Positions 1 to 12,829 of a stretch of 64,000 bases of DNA are shown here, one piece after another. The stretch is from assembly GCF_910589235.1 (NCBI RefSeq), contig NC_060964.1, forward strand, positions 8,177,707 through 8,241,706. Reading direction: 5' to 3'. Position 1 is the stretch's first letter, and every line of letters begins with the position of its first letter. The notes beneath the pieces were generated by a model. It was given only the letters and a program-made list of their open reading frames with translations. It had not been told where the DNA came from and ran no database searches. The DNA comes from Vespa crabro (Eukaryota > Arthropoda > Insecta > Hymenoptera > Vespidae). Position numbers and translations under genes: made by a program.

Positions 1-633
1 TTAAACGTCACATGGAATGTTTCAGTCATCCCACATAACGCCTATCAAGATTACGGTTGAGAAGGCTTATGTACTTTGTCATTCAATTTTCAATATTTTC
101 TACACTTTTACCAAGACAATAAAACAAATGATTGTTATTGTCATAAAATATTATTTTCAATTTGTAAAGTTTTCATTCTATCAACCAATAAAATGTGCAT
201 TGCTAATTAATTTCCTTTTGATCTTCTGCTCACGTTTTTATTCAAAGAATTCGTAATAAAGAAATATCTTTATATTTTGTTTTGATATTACGGAATTGTA
301 TTAAATGGATCATCACATAATACGTCGATTATGCAAAGATCGTAAATATAATTTATGCTTTCAAAATATCCGCAGGCTGTATTAAAGTAATTTATTGATT
401 TAACCGATAGATAAGAGTTGAACGATCTCAAATAATGCAATTTTTTTGTCACTCATTAATTTCATCGATTTTCATATCAAATAAATCCTAATAAATCATC
501 GAACTTTATATAATTTATCTATAACAATAATAAGATTATTATAACGAAAAATTATTTAACGCGTTATATGTCATCGTATATAATTAAGGGATCGGTGAAG
601 TTCGATCGCAGATCTTTCAAAAACTGTAACATA

Positions 634-672
<39 letters not shown>

Positions 673-903
673 AAAAAAAACAGAAAAGAAGAAGAAAAAA
701 AACAAAAACGAAAAGAAAAAATAGATGGAAATGACAATGATATTGATTCGGCGATCAGCCCTTTAATTGGATTTATAAATATGGAGAGAAAAATATATAG
801 GAAATAGAAAAAAAAAAAAAAAAAGTAAAAAAAGGAAGAAAAGACAAATGATAACGATTGAAATGGAGGAATAGAAAATTCATGAAAGAAGAAATTCACT
901 CAC
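1..903. other. Intergenic or intronic, no exon seen
   Basis: AT-rich DNA with poly-A runs at about 636-670 and 810-825. If the minus-strand first exon at 904-1112 is real, this is the 5' part of its first intron. No reading frame here resembles a protein; the frames over the poly-A runs are lysine/phenylalanine artefacts. Confidence 0.6.
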
Positions 904-1112
904 CAAGGCGCGCATGCTGGTCGGCACGACGTCTGTTTCGTTTGTGTAATACGAGAATGGTAAGGTGGCCTGGTCACGAGAAAGTGAGATGCCTCGGGTG
1001 GTAAAGGTAAAGGATATTGAACAGGTAAGAGAAGTCCAAGCAGGCAGCGTCACATATAGATCGTTATTCCTCTCCCGATGGTTGCCGGCGTGAAGTTCGC
1101 GAGCAACTCTTG
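904..1112 (-). CDS. Putative first exon of a minus-strand gene running off the left edge; only four codons are coding
   Basis: Read on the minus strand, a TATA box at 1136-1141 is followed by a GC-rich leader and then ATG CGC GCC TTG (915 to 904), directly abutting a strong splice donor GTGAGT at 903. A very short coding first exon (M-R-A-L, phase 0) behind a TATA box is typical of insect cuticle-protein and other secreted-protein genes, where the signal peptide is completed in exon 2. No continuation was found in 1-903, so exon 2 should lie outside the window. The transcription start (about 1110) is an estimate. The protein family cannot be named. Moderate to low confidence, because the call rests on promoter, ATG and donor geometry alone. 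Confidence 0.4.
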
Positions 1113-1135
1113 GACTGTTGGGGGCAGAGCCGACC

Positions 1136-1141
1136 TTTATA
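1136..1141 (-). promoter_or_regulatory. TATA box of the left-edge minus-strand gene
   Basis: TATAAA on the minus strand sits in a locally GC-rich stretch (about 900-1250), which stands out against the surrounding AT-rich DNA. A CAGT initiator-like sequence lies about 25 bases downstream at 1117-1114, slightly closer than ideal. The leader that follows contains an ATG-TGA start-stop pair at 1055-1050. Confidence 0.45.
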
Positions 1142-1159
1142 CCGGCGGGAGGCAACACA

Positions 1160-2487
1160 TGCCGAGATCGTGCATTTACATAACCCGGGAAAGTTTATTT
1201 CGGCAGACGCCAACGCTTCTCCTCCCTCGAGAAGGTACGAGCGTATCAAAAAGAAAGAAAAAAAGAAAAAAAAAGAAAAAAAAAGAAAGAAAGAAAAGCC
1301 CTTTCTTCTGCTGCTCCCCCCCCCCCCCCCCTTCCCCTTCTACCTCTTCACTCTTCTTGAAAAACTTATAGTTATTTCGAGTGAAAGGAAACGAAATTGA
1401 AAAAAAGAAAAGAAAAGAAAAAATTCACACTTCGAATTTCTCAATAAATAATTGAGAATAAGAGAGAAAGGATTCTAATCAGGGATAAAGGAGGGATAAA
1501 GAGGAGAAAGATTTAATACGAGGACAAAAGAAAGATATGGGATAATTTGGAGAAATTATAATGACACTTTCGTCACATTTCGATTCGAAAACTTTTTCGT
1601 TCAAGAATCATATGTTTGGATTTTTCGTGATTACTTAACGCAGGCCAACGATCGCTCCTCTTACTTACGCAAGAACCTACGATGATTACTCTCGAGTGAA
1701 CGCAAAATCATCTTCATATTTTTTTTCTCTTTCTTTCTTTCTTCTTTTTCCTTTTTTCTTTCTTTCTTTCTTTCTTATGTTTCTTATTTTCCAACATACC
1801 TTACTTACTTATCTTTCCCAGAGAGACGATCCGTACGGTAGATCGACGAACTCGCTTCTGAGTTTTTGACCGAGACGTCTTGCCTTTTCAGTAAGTAAAT
1901 TTACTCGTTTAACGATGTCTCGAGAACGTGTCAAGTATTCTCAGTTTTCTTACATAATGACTGATTCTCGGATTTTAACCAAAAATTTGATATAATGTTG
2001 TTTCATTAGAAATGATCGAAATGACAAAATTTATATTTAATACGAGTTATTATTTAATATCGTATAATATGAATTATTGTTTATCCAAATGATCTACAAT
2101 TGGATAAATCATAAATTATTTCGATTATTTTTTATTTTTACAGGTATATCGTGTGTATTAACATCTCGATGATTCATAAACTCGTAAATAGAGAAATTTC
2201 ATTATACGATCTATCTAATTTATATTTATATACATATTAAGAAAGATAATGAAAATTTTGAATTATCCGTATCGTCTTAAGATTTCTGAATAATTATACA
2301 TATTATATGTACTCGACTCTTAATGTTAAATGTAAACGAGTTCATATATACGGATATTAAATATGATCAAATAATTGCTTTATTCGTGATTCCTTATCAT
2401 AAGAAAGACAATCATAAATTTTAATTTTTCTGGCTAAAGATATGTATAACATTGAATAATATTACATGTTTGCAGAATGCTTCCTTT

Positions 2488-2528
<41 letters not shown>

Positions 2529-2823
2529 AATTTTTTTTCTCATTTTCTTTTTTCTTCTCTTTTGAAATATCGACCGATCTAAACTTTCGAAAATTTCGTT
2601 ACCATTTTGTTCTTTCATAATCTCACAAATTTACATATAAATTATTTCTAGAACGACGAAATCGTGAAGTTCTGAGATAAATCGTTCGAAAAGAAATAGT
2701 GTTTTGTAACTGTCACGAAAATATATGATACGATTGATACTAATGATCTTACGATTGACATTAATAATACTTTTTACAAACCGAAGTATATGTTAATTTC
2801 ACAATAATTTTATGAAATATATT

Positions 2824-2864
<41 letters not shown>

Positions 2865-4697
2865 TAAGATGATTTCATATTACGTCGCATCGAAAACGAG
2901 TTACATTTACTCGTCTATATCTGTACTTCCTTGTAAAGAATCTAACATTATTGATGACGCTTTCTCTTCGTTAGCCATTTATAATTCATTGTACCTTTCT
3001 ATCGATCGACCTTTAACATATTTGCAATTTAAATCGTCATTTACATTTATAAACCTTCAATAATTTTTACTGCACTCATAATTCATATTGTTCGTCTTAC
3101 ATCAATAAATTATTATCGAACTAAAATAATAATGTTCAATGTTGTAAGATCGAATGAATTAAAGTCCAACATCGAATTAACACGCTTTTAAATGGAAAAT
3201 TTACGATTTAATTAATTTCTTGAATTGATGATTTTCAATTTTAAAAATTTGTTTTATATTACATATAATATAATAATCGATCGAGTAGTAAGATATCTAT
3301 AATGAAATTGTTCTTTTCCACGAAATGTTGTCCTATCATGCGAGATATGTAAATTATGAATTAAAAATACACGCGATACGCGGTGTGAATCGATCGAAAC
3401 ATGTTTCTCTTACAATATCATTCATTAGGATACGTATGTATGTATCCTGTGTACTTTTAAATATAAACATATACTCTTCGTGTTTCATGTTAAAACTTTA
3501 TTCCGATCGCTAATCGAAAGGTTGCCTTAGAGCGTGGTTGTTACTTATTAAAGGATAATGACACCGCAACGTTTAGAATACCCGTTACTAATCTTCCGTG
3601 GGAATTGAACTCTTCGTATGCGAGTCCTTGGCCCAATGATCGATCCTACCGTTCTACGCTACGAAGAAATTGCATTTACGCAGGCGCATATATAAATTCA
3701 TACCTATCTTCGCCTCTTATATTTTTATCTTAATAATAAGATCTATGTGAACGTCGTGATCTATGTTTTCTTAGAAAGAATTAATACTGTTAATTAATAT
3801 ATTATAGATATCCTGACGTAAACTTTGTAAGATTATAATTAATAAATTTTTATCAAGAATTGTGAGCATGAATGTGCATGATATTAAAAAAATATATATA
3901 TATTTTTTTACCATTTCATAATGAACGTTAAAAACGTCGTGGTACAATTATAATTAAATTGTTACATTTATCGTTAAAATATCCGATGTATATCGGGTTG
4001 CCTGATTTCAAGGGGAATAACACTGCCCATGATGAATATGTACATGTGAATACTCGTATATGTTTGGTTGCCTAATGTAGGCGCATATCTTAACCTACAG
4101 ATGCATAAGCATTCTTCGATCATTCAACAAAGTCTATATAGATAGTCTATATAGACCAAAAAATAAATATAAATACATACTCTTTTCTTCTCCTTTCTTT
4201 TTTTTTTTATTTATTTCTTGTAAAATTACTATCGATAAATTTTATTCAACTTACAATTTTTTCTAACCTAATATTTCTGTACAAAATTGATATAGAAAAA
4301 TACGTGGAATTCGTTATATACAAGATATTTCTTTTAACTCTTACGTATGTACATATTTATAAATTATCTTATTAATGATAAATTATCTTGTTTGTATAAA
4401 TTATAAAAACAACAAAAAAAGCTTTACCTTAGTACACTCTCCCTAGGCATTTTGTCCACAGAAAAATGGCGTCGTTTATTTCGATAATGTTGGCAACACT
4501 GTATCCGAATAGAACATATCTACATAAGACAACTGATTCAATGTGGTTTATACAAATTTACACAAGTTGGTTAGTGTTTATGCTGGTTTATGCTGTATAT
4601 AATAAAAACAAGATTGTATTTTGATATAATTGAATGGAATGAAAATCTAAAAATAAATGTAAATAATATATGTATATTTGTTTATACAATTCAAAGT
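1160..4697. other. Intergenic region with simple repeats
   Basis: No supported gene. It contains poly-purine and poly-pyrimidine runs near 1250-1300, a C homopolymer at about 1316-1331, a (CT)n tract at about 2493-2525 and a (GA)n tract at about 2829-2862. The last 250 bases precede the CDC40 start and should hold its promoter; I see no TATA box there. Confidence 0.6.
2493..2525. repeat. (CT)n microsatellite
   Basis: Uninterrupted CT dinucleotide run of roughly 16 units. A complementary-type (GA)n run follows about 300 bases downstream at 2829-2862. Confidence 0.9.
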
Positions 4698-7077
4698 ATG
4701 CTCGCTTTAAAAGATTATGGTAGTAGTGATGGTGACAGTGAATCTGAGAATGAAAGTACTATAGATAATAATGAAGAGAAAATTAAAGATGATAAAAATA
4801 TAAATGATGATTCTCCAAGAGAGTCAGTTTTTACTGGCAAGTCTATAAGTTCTCTTGGACTACAAATATGTTCCGCGCCTGAAGTTGTTTCCACAGTAAG
4901 CTATTTCTAACCTTTATAATCATAACGTTATTTATTCTAAATTTTATTCATTCATTTTATATTAATAATTTATTATTTCTGATACGCATAGGGAACAGAA
5001 TTATGTGTAAAACATATAGATTCTACTGCATCTATAGTTACCCATAATCCAAAGTATGAGGAATTATTTGCTCCAGATTTAGGTCCAGAAAATCCTTTTA
5101 AAACTCAGCAACAACGAGCCGTGAAGAACATGCTCTCTGGTTATGTCGAGAAAGCATATATCAGTGAATTTCAATTTGAAAATCAAAGAAGAACATTCGC
5201 AAGTTATGGTAAATCATTTTAATCATTGAAATAGCACTATTTATAGTCGTATTGCAAAAAAAAATTAAATATCTATGATAAATTATATTTTTAGGATATG
5301 CTTTGGATCCAACCGTTGATGGTAGTGCAGAGGAAGGAAAAACTTTGATCGGTGCAAAGGAAGCTGCTGAAGAGTCTGGTGGAAAAACAGTTTTTGAAAA
5401 TACAACGTTAAGGCCTTCGGATAAAAGAAAAAGACATAGAAATAATGATCCAGCAGATATTGAAGGATTTTTAGGTCCTTGGGGTGGTTATATAGATGAA
5501 AGGCGAGTTGTCAAACCTACTCAAGAAGAGGCTGCGGAATTAGAAGAAATTTTAGCTAAAAGAAATAAAAGAGGAAAACAAATAGAGGAGAAACCACTCG
5601 AAGAGAAAACTGTATTGCATAGTACGTACACTTACGCGCGTAAGCACACACATATATTATCGAGACATTATTCTAATTTTCCTTAATTCTTTTAGTTAAA
5701 GATAGTGTGGATTATCAAGGACGATCATTTCTACATGCACCACAGGATATTGGTGTTAACTTGAGATCAGATTCACCGCCTGAACGATGCTTTCTACCAA
5801 AAGCACACATACATACGTGGGAAGGTCATACGAAGGGTATTTCTCAAATCAGATGGTTTCCACGAACCGCCCACTTACTTCTTTCGTCTAGTATGGATTG
5901 TAGAGTTAAGGTATTTAATAAAAAAAAAAAAAAAAAAAAAAAAATGAAAAGGATGTATACACAATTATCTACATAATTATTTATCGATATAATATTAAAT
6001 ACGACGATTATGTTATTTACAGTTGTGGGAAGTTTATAAAGAAAGGCGATGTGTTAGAACCTATTATGGACATCGTCAGGCTGTACGCGACGTCAGCTTC
6101 GATAATGACGGAAAAAGATTTCTTTCGGCTGGATATGATCGTTACGTAAAATTATGGGATACAGAAAGCGGTGCTTGTATAAGTAGATTTACAAGTAGAA
6201 AAATACCATATTGTGCAAAGTTTAATCCAGATCCAGACAAACAACATCTTTTTGTAGCAGGAACAAGTGATAAGAAAATTATTTGTGTAAGTTATACAAT
6301 AATTTGTCATAATTTATGTAATTTTATTAAAGAAAACTTTTCATAATTGTTCTAAATTACAGTGGGATATACGATCTGGGGAGATAACTCAAGAATATGA
6401 TAGGCATTTAGGCGCAGTTAATACAATCACTTTTGTAGATGACAATCGTAGATTTGTTACAACTTCCGATGACAAAAGCCTTCGTGTTTGGGAATGGTAA
6501 ATAATTGTTTATTTCTGCATAGCAGTATCCTCCTAGTGGAATTTACATTTCGAAATTAAAAGATTTATATTATACTTTAGGGATATTCCCGTTGACATGA
6601 AATACATTGCTGATCCTTCTATGCATTCTATGCCAGCTGTGACACCATCACCTAATCAGAAATGGTTAGCATGTCAAAGTATGGATAACAAAATTGTAAT
6701 ATTCTCAGCCTTAAATAGATTCAAAATGAATCGGAAAAAAACTTTTACTGGTCATATGGTTGCTGGCTATGCATGTGGCCTAGATTTTTCTCCTGACATG
6801 AGGTATAAATAAATATAAATTTATAGTATGATAAGATTAATGTTTAATAATTTATTATATCCTCTACGTTAATGCATGCATTTAATTATTACTTTTCAGT
6901 TATCTTGTATCAGGAGATGCTGACGGGAAATGTTATATATGGGATTGGAAAACTACGAAATTATATAAAAAATGGAAAGCACACGATGGAGTGTGTATTG
7001 ATGTTTTATGGCATCCACATGAACCTTCGAAACTTGCGACAGCTGGGTGGGATGGCAAAATAAAATATTGGGACTAG
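4698..7077 (+). CDS. Cdc40: Pre-mRNA-processing factor 17 (CDC40/PRP17), WD40 protein
   Basis: Exons 4698-4895, 4992-5208, 5295-5621, 5696-5910, 6023-6286, 6363-6496, 6581-6802 and 6900-7077 join in frame to 584 residues, close to the human protein (579). The acidic serine-rich N-terminus (GSSDGDSESENES) matches the family, so I start at 4698 rather than an upstream in-frame ATG at 4590. Conserved blocks include NMLSGY (about residue 120), GFLGPWGGY (about 195), MDCRVK and seven WD repeats from about residue 285 to the end, with SDDKSLRVWEW and AGWDGKIKYWD. The family acts in the spliceosome at the second catalytic step and stays bound to remodelled complexes in the nucleus. A poly-A run lies in intron 4. 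No anomaly in the coding sequence. Confidence 0.96.
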
Positions 7078-7190
7078 TATTCTATATTAATATGTAAATC
7101 CTACCTCTTTAACGTTATGCTAATTAACGTGCGTATGCGTCGTTAATCACGCATCCATTCATACATTAAGATTGTACATACAGAATTTGT

Positions 7191-7196
7191 AATAAA
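7191..7196 (+). terminator. Candidate poly(A) signal of CDC40
   Basis: AATAAA lies 113 bases after the CDC40 stop codon, the first canonical hexamer downstream. Transcript evidence is lacking. Confidence 0.45.
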
Positions 7197-7985
7197 TTCT
7201 TAATTTTGCTTTAAAAACATATATAAAGTAAAGTCCAAACGATAAAAGTATTTAATAATTATTAATACATTTTGAGATTTTATAGTATAATATAAATAAT
7301 TTGATTTATTATTTTCTTTTTTCTTTCTATCTTTTTTCTTTTATTTTTTTTTTTTTTTTTTTTTTTTTTTTGTAAATGTCTTGGAATCAGTTTTCATTAT
7401 TTTTATAAAATGAATAATAAATCGCGAAATATGTAAAAAAAAAAATAAAAGTATGTGATATGAAATAAAATAAAATATTTGCAGGACAGCATTAATACTT
7501 TAATGTAATCTTTAGGGAATAATTTCTCCGAAATTTGTATTTTATTTATAACATCTACACGTACACAAAACGTGCACGCGCGCACACATACATCGGATAA
7601 GTCAGTAATTCCTTAATACATATACCTAGGGTGCAAAAATCAATAGTACGTGTCACAATGTCTACCGTGATCTGTACTTATCGTGTCATACGTATTGCAT
7701 TTTTGTACGCTTTTACGATGTTTATGGTATATAATTAAATTTATTAATACGATCATTACCATTTGACGAATAATCGTTTAAATTTGATAATATACGTGAA
7801 TGTAAAAGTTGAATTGTGACTGTAAAAATCGACATTTGAGTGGTGCTATTGAAGGGGTAATATTTACGTGCACATATGTGTATGATTTTGCATGATCGTC
7901 TTTTTTCTATTTCTTTTCCAAGTGTTACATAAATATTTATTTATAATATTCTTTAAGCGAATGATGAAAAAAAAGAAGAAATATC

Positions 7986-8017
<32 letters not shown>

Positions 8018-8239
8018 TCGTCTTTGTAAAAGTTTGTCAGTACTATGAATTATTAATTATAATAATATCGAAATATATCAAGAAATACATACTCGTTTCT
8101 ACGTTTTTCATGAATTATAAACAATTTATTGGATAATAGAAAATTTAGAAACCGTTTTATAATGAAGTTATAATATTGTGTTTAAAAATGACAATGTAAT
8201 AAATAAATCAAATCAACCCCATTATAGAATTGTTAAACG
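7197..8239. other. Intergenic, CDC40 to TMEM181
   Basis: AT-rich spacer with a poly-T run at about 7345-7371 and an (AAT)n trinucleotide repeat at about 7990-8018. It should contain the TMEM181 promoter and leader. No coding sequence seen on either strand. Confidence 0.6.
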
Positions 8240-10776
8240 ATGGATAATGGATTAGGATATTCGTATCATCTACCATCAGCTGGTATGAATCTTAGGATCA
8301 AAAATATGTTATCTCAATTTAGTGATCTATTTAGCGAATTTAATAAATACATCGCGCCAGCGTATCATCATGATCGTTGCGAAAGGTACTACGCAATAAT
8401 ATTAATTTCTTTTCTTTTTGAATCTTTGCAAAATTTCATGTAATGTAATAAAGTATTAATATATCGTGTATATTTATTTTAAAAATAGATCGGTGCAAAT
8501 GCGCTTATATTCTATGCACAAAAGAGAATTTGTCATGGTGTTTATTGGCTTCTTTGCCTGTTTTGGATTGTCTGTCTTTATTGGACTTGCTGGTAAATAT
8601 AATCGTTTAGTTAAATTGTATATTATATATTTTCATGCTCAAGAATCTTTGTCTTTTTCATTTAAGGTCCACCGATAACTTCTACAACCGAACAAAAGGC
8701 ACATGTCAATGAAAGTGAAACAGCTACTGGACCATTTGTATTGAAGACACCAGCTTTGTCACCATACAGCCAACAATTATGGGTCATTGCTAAATTATCT
8801 ACGTTAAATAATGATGGTAAAAAGAACGATAACTTCAATAAAATTTTATCCTAGTAGAAATCATTTAGCAAAATATATCGGATACATAGGAAATTGGCTT
8901 AATGCGTACTAATTTTTTACAGATGAAAGATACGATAAAGGTTTTCAAGTAAGCGTATCAATAGATGGCATCGGTATTGATCATAAACTTAATCCTATAC
9001 TACCATTGGAAACTATACACAATAGGTATATATAATTTTAATATAATTTCTTATTTGAATAAGATATCATCCTTTTAATTTATAGAACAAGACATCTAAA
9101 ATGCGAGAGGCAATCTTGCGAGGAACTTGTCGTGGCTCATCTTGGATTTTTAGATTACACTTACTATATGATTACTGTACGTTTTCATGGACTTGAAAGC
9201 TTCCACCAACGTTATACAATACGAGATCTCACATTCTACGTCAGTAAGCACTAAATAAAATAATGCATCGGACACAATAACTTAAAAATTAAAATTATTT
9301 GCACCTTATGATCTCGTATCATATTTACAGTTTAAAAATTACAATCCTGCATTCACACAAATTGAGATATGGTTTCGACTGATCTTCTTACTGACTACCT
9401 TTGGAGTGATGGTAATTAATACAAATTAAATATTAAGTTTTAAAATAATAATTCCAATGAATGATTTTATTTCAGTGTTGGTTTGGTCACTCATTGAGAA
9501 AGTATCCATTACATGATTGGTCAATAGAACAAAAATGGATTTCTATTCTTCTTCCATTATTAATTTTATATAATAGTAAGTTATATGAACTAATTCATAT
9601 ACACAATAATACTATTCACGTTAACTTAAGATCTTATGAAACATTACTATGGATTGTATTTTTTGTTTATACAGATCCTTTATTTCCCATGATATTTTTA
9701 ATAAATTCTTGGGTACCTGGAATGATAGATGCGATTCTACAAACAACTTTTTTATGTGCTATTCTCATGTTCTGGCTTTGTGTTTATCATGGTCTTAGAC
9801 AGGTATTATCAATAGGAAATTTTTTTTTTTTATAATAGTAATAATATTGAATTGCAATAATAACAATTAATATACAAATTATTTTTATAGAACGAGAGGA
9901 GATTAATTACTTTTTATTTACCAAAAATGTTGGTCGTGGGTCTTCTTTGGGCGGCAGCTCTAACATTGGCAACATGGCTTCGTTGTACCGAATTAGAGGA
10001 TCCAACATACAATTATGTTCTTGATACATCAAATTATTATGTAAACAGTATATAAGCTCCAATTATGTTTTTATAACATAAAATAATATGTAATATAATT
10101 TTGATTTTTTTTTGTGTTACAGGGTTTTAAAGTATTCTTCTTTACAGTAGGTGGCTTTTACATTGCATATCTTCTTCTACTTATATTAAAGGCATACAGT
10201 GAATTAAGATCCATGCCATATTTTGGTAAATAATGCGCATAAATAAATGACATCAATTTATTTTTCACTGTATATAACCATTTTTTTTCTTTCTTTTTTT
10301 TTTTTTTTTTTTATAGATTTACGCTTAAGATTTTTAACATTACTTGCTGGAGTAGTTGCTGGTGTTTGCAGTTTAGTTACTTCTCGTCAATTTGGTGCAG
10401 GAGTTCTTGAAGATAGTTTTGCTTCGCGTCTTTCTACATACTATCGCACATCAGCACAATTTATGGCTCTATATGGTCTTCTCAATTTTTATTTGTATAC
10501 AATGGCATATGTTTATGCTCCAGCACTACAACAAGTCTATGGACAGCGTAAATAATACAATTTAAAACGAATAATTAATTTATTGTCACTATCATTATTA
10601 TCAAAGAAAATTAATTCAATTCTTATTGTACTTATGACACAGATTCATCCATAATGAAAGATAATCCTGCTTTTTCGATGATGAATGATTCAGATGAAGA
10701 AGTTATATATGGTTCAGATGAAGACAGCAGACGGCTGTTAACTCGTTTACCAAAAAATGTAGTGGACAGTGATTGA
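8240..10776 (+). CDS. Tmem181: Transmembrane protein 181 (GPR178-like)
   Basis: Twelve exons (8240-8385, 8489-8592, 8667-8816, 8923-9025, 9086-9239, 9331-9411, 9476-9575, 9675-9802, 9891-10040, 10123-10225, 10317-10547, 10643-10776) give 527 residues. A short cytosolic N-terminus leads to a first hydrophobic segment (about 60-82), a lumenal or extracellular domain with a cysteine pair (CERQSC), then a block starting YNPAFTQIEIWFR and a further run of hydrophobic segments. The tail is acidic (DSDEEVIYGSDED). The family is a Wntless/GOLD-like seven-pass group; its normal role is poorly known. In mammals it has been reported as a host factor for a bacterial genotoxin. The exon 5 donor (GTCAGT at 9240) is not consensus but is the only one that keeps frame into exon 6. 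Confidence 0.88.
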
Positions 10777-11127
10777 ATAATTTAGACCAATATTATTATT
10801 TTACAATATGGTTATATAAAAGAATAATTGAATTAAATGAAGAAACGAAATGTGCATTGGCAGACAATTTTTGTAAAGATTTGCAAAAATACTGCCTTTT
10901 AGGTATGGAGAAGGTAATGTAAGATAATTCATTTCAAAGAAATATTGTATTTTTAATAATAAGAAATTAATTGCAATTTACAGACTGTACATATGCCTTC
11001 TTGGATTTTGGTATTAATCTATTTATTATAGCTCAAAAAAGTATCACAATAATCTATTCGTATTAATCTGTTATTATTCTCGATAAGTATTAATGGATAG
11101 GTATGAACGAGATGGAAAGAACATATG

Positions 11128-11133
11128 AATAAA
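11128..11133 (+). terminator. Candidate poly(A) signal of TMEM181
   Basis: AATAAA about 350 bases after the TMEM181 stop. Other AT-rich variants are nearby, so the used site is uncertain. Confidence 0.3.
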
Positions 11134-12829
11134 TAATTAACAAAGGAACTTAAATTTCTTGGATGACATTGCGCATTAGATCAATTATAAATGGCAATTT
11201 ATATTGTAAAATTTATTTATATGAAATGTCAGTATTAATTAATATACTTTTGTGCTCTTATTTGTAAAATATAGAAACAATTTGCACCTTGATAATATAT
11301 ATATATATATATATATATCAAGTGCAAAGTGCAATATTGATAGAGAAACATCATTTCTTTAACTTTCACTCCTTACTTTTAATTTATTATTAATATAATA
11401 TTTATACAAATGTTTTAATTCTGCAACCTTGACAAAGACTTATGTATAACAAATTAGAAAACGTATAGAAAATTTCACATGTACCAATATAAAATACTAT
11501 TTACAAAATTACTAATTATAATTACTAATTATAATATATGATTATGCTAATTAATATAAGTATATTGGAAGGTATCATTATATATCACTTAATATTGTAT
11601 TAATATCAATATCTAATATATGTACGTACTTAATACTTAGATGTTTATGAATTTATAAGATTCATTAATTGTAATTATTCGAATAATAGTTCATTTCTAA
11701 ACTTAAAACATTAAAGATTGTTAAAGTTCAATATAGTACTGATTAATTGTTAACAATGCGTATTAGTGATATTGTTCATTCTTATTAATGACATTAATAT
11801 ATAGGGCAAATCATATTTTTATATGATTAATAAGTACAACAAATTCTCTTTTAAAGTACAGTAAAATTTATAATTTTAAATTAGAGATTTAACGTTTCGA
11901 AATAAATCTAATAGTCAAATAAATAAAATGTTCTGTTCTACGTACTTAAAATGATGTATCGATCAACGTGGATGGTTTACAGCATGAAACTTTTTTTTCA
12001 TTTAATTTTACATTAAAAATAATTAAATCGTATGAGATTTTTCGATTAAAGTTTCCGCAAAATTTATGTAAAACTCACCAATAGGAATTATACTTAAAGC
12101 ATCATTGCCCAATAATACTTGATAATCGTCGTTTATATGAAAAATGTTCAATCATAAATCAAATCTAAATAAATCTATCTGAAGCTAAAAATGTTTATGA
12201 TAGTATTAGCAAAAAAAAAAAAAAAAAAAAATATGGCGTCGTAGAATCGTAGAAATATTATTTCTCTCGCATGAAAGTAGAAAAGATACGAACGACGTTG
12301 CCTCCTTCTTAGTCTCTCTACTATTAAAATGGATAAGAACGATAAGAAGCCCAATATAAGAATTTGTTAACATCGATATTTCTCGATTAAATGAATGATC
12401 GATTTTCGAGAATGATTAAAGGAACAATCGATAGTTAATTAAACTAGCCACAAGATAGCCACAACACGAGGGAAAAATCGCGGTGTCGAATGGCTGTCAT
12501 TGCTTTTTATGACAGATGTTTTGCGCGATAAATTTGCTTTGTTAATTTGTATGAATAATAGTTTCGTGAGCGTTATTTGAGAAATAAACAATTAATATAT
12601 ACGCTTGCGATTGTATCATTGATTAAAAGTGAATATTTTTCATCAAATGACTAACGATCAAGAAAGTCAAATATCCAAAAATATTTTGAAGTAAAAATTC
12701 GGAGCCAGCTGTCTTCACCATCACAACGGACCGCGAATACGAAACATCCGGGCTGAGGTATTGATAGTGTAGTGGTGATTGAATAATAATATTTAAACTA
12801 CTCGTGATAAAGGTCGAATATTTGTGAAA
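11134..12829. other. Intergenic, TMEM181 to Rab8
   Basis: Strongly AT-rich with a (TA)n run at about 11297-11320 and a poly-A run at about 12211-12230. Composition becomes less AT-rich from about 12,450, and the 12,700-12,829 stretch probably belongs to the Rab8 leader. No gene is supported. Confidence 0.55.

Noticed and set aside
564..899. Open frames over poly-A/T on both strands
   Set aside because: The translation is phenylalanine or lysine homopolymer from low-complexity DNA.
987..1030. Plus-strand ATG frame (MPRVVKVKDIEQ) ending at a perfect CAG/GTAAGA donor
   Set aside because: A possible opposite-strand first exon, but no plausible second exon follows before CDC40. The minus-strand TATA, ATG and donor layout explains the region better.
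3585..3685. tRNA-like stretch on the minus strand
   Set aside because: TAGCGTAGAACGG fits an A box, AGTTCAATTCC is 9 of 11 to a B box, and a five-pair acceptor stem (TCTTC/GAAGA) can form. The D and T stems do not pair, so no cloverleaf results. At best a decayed tRNA or tRNA-derived relic.
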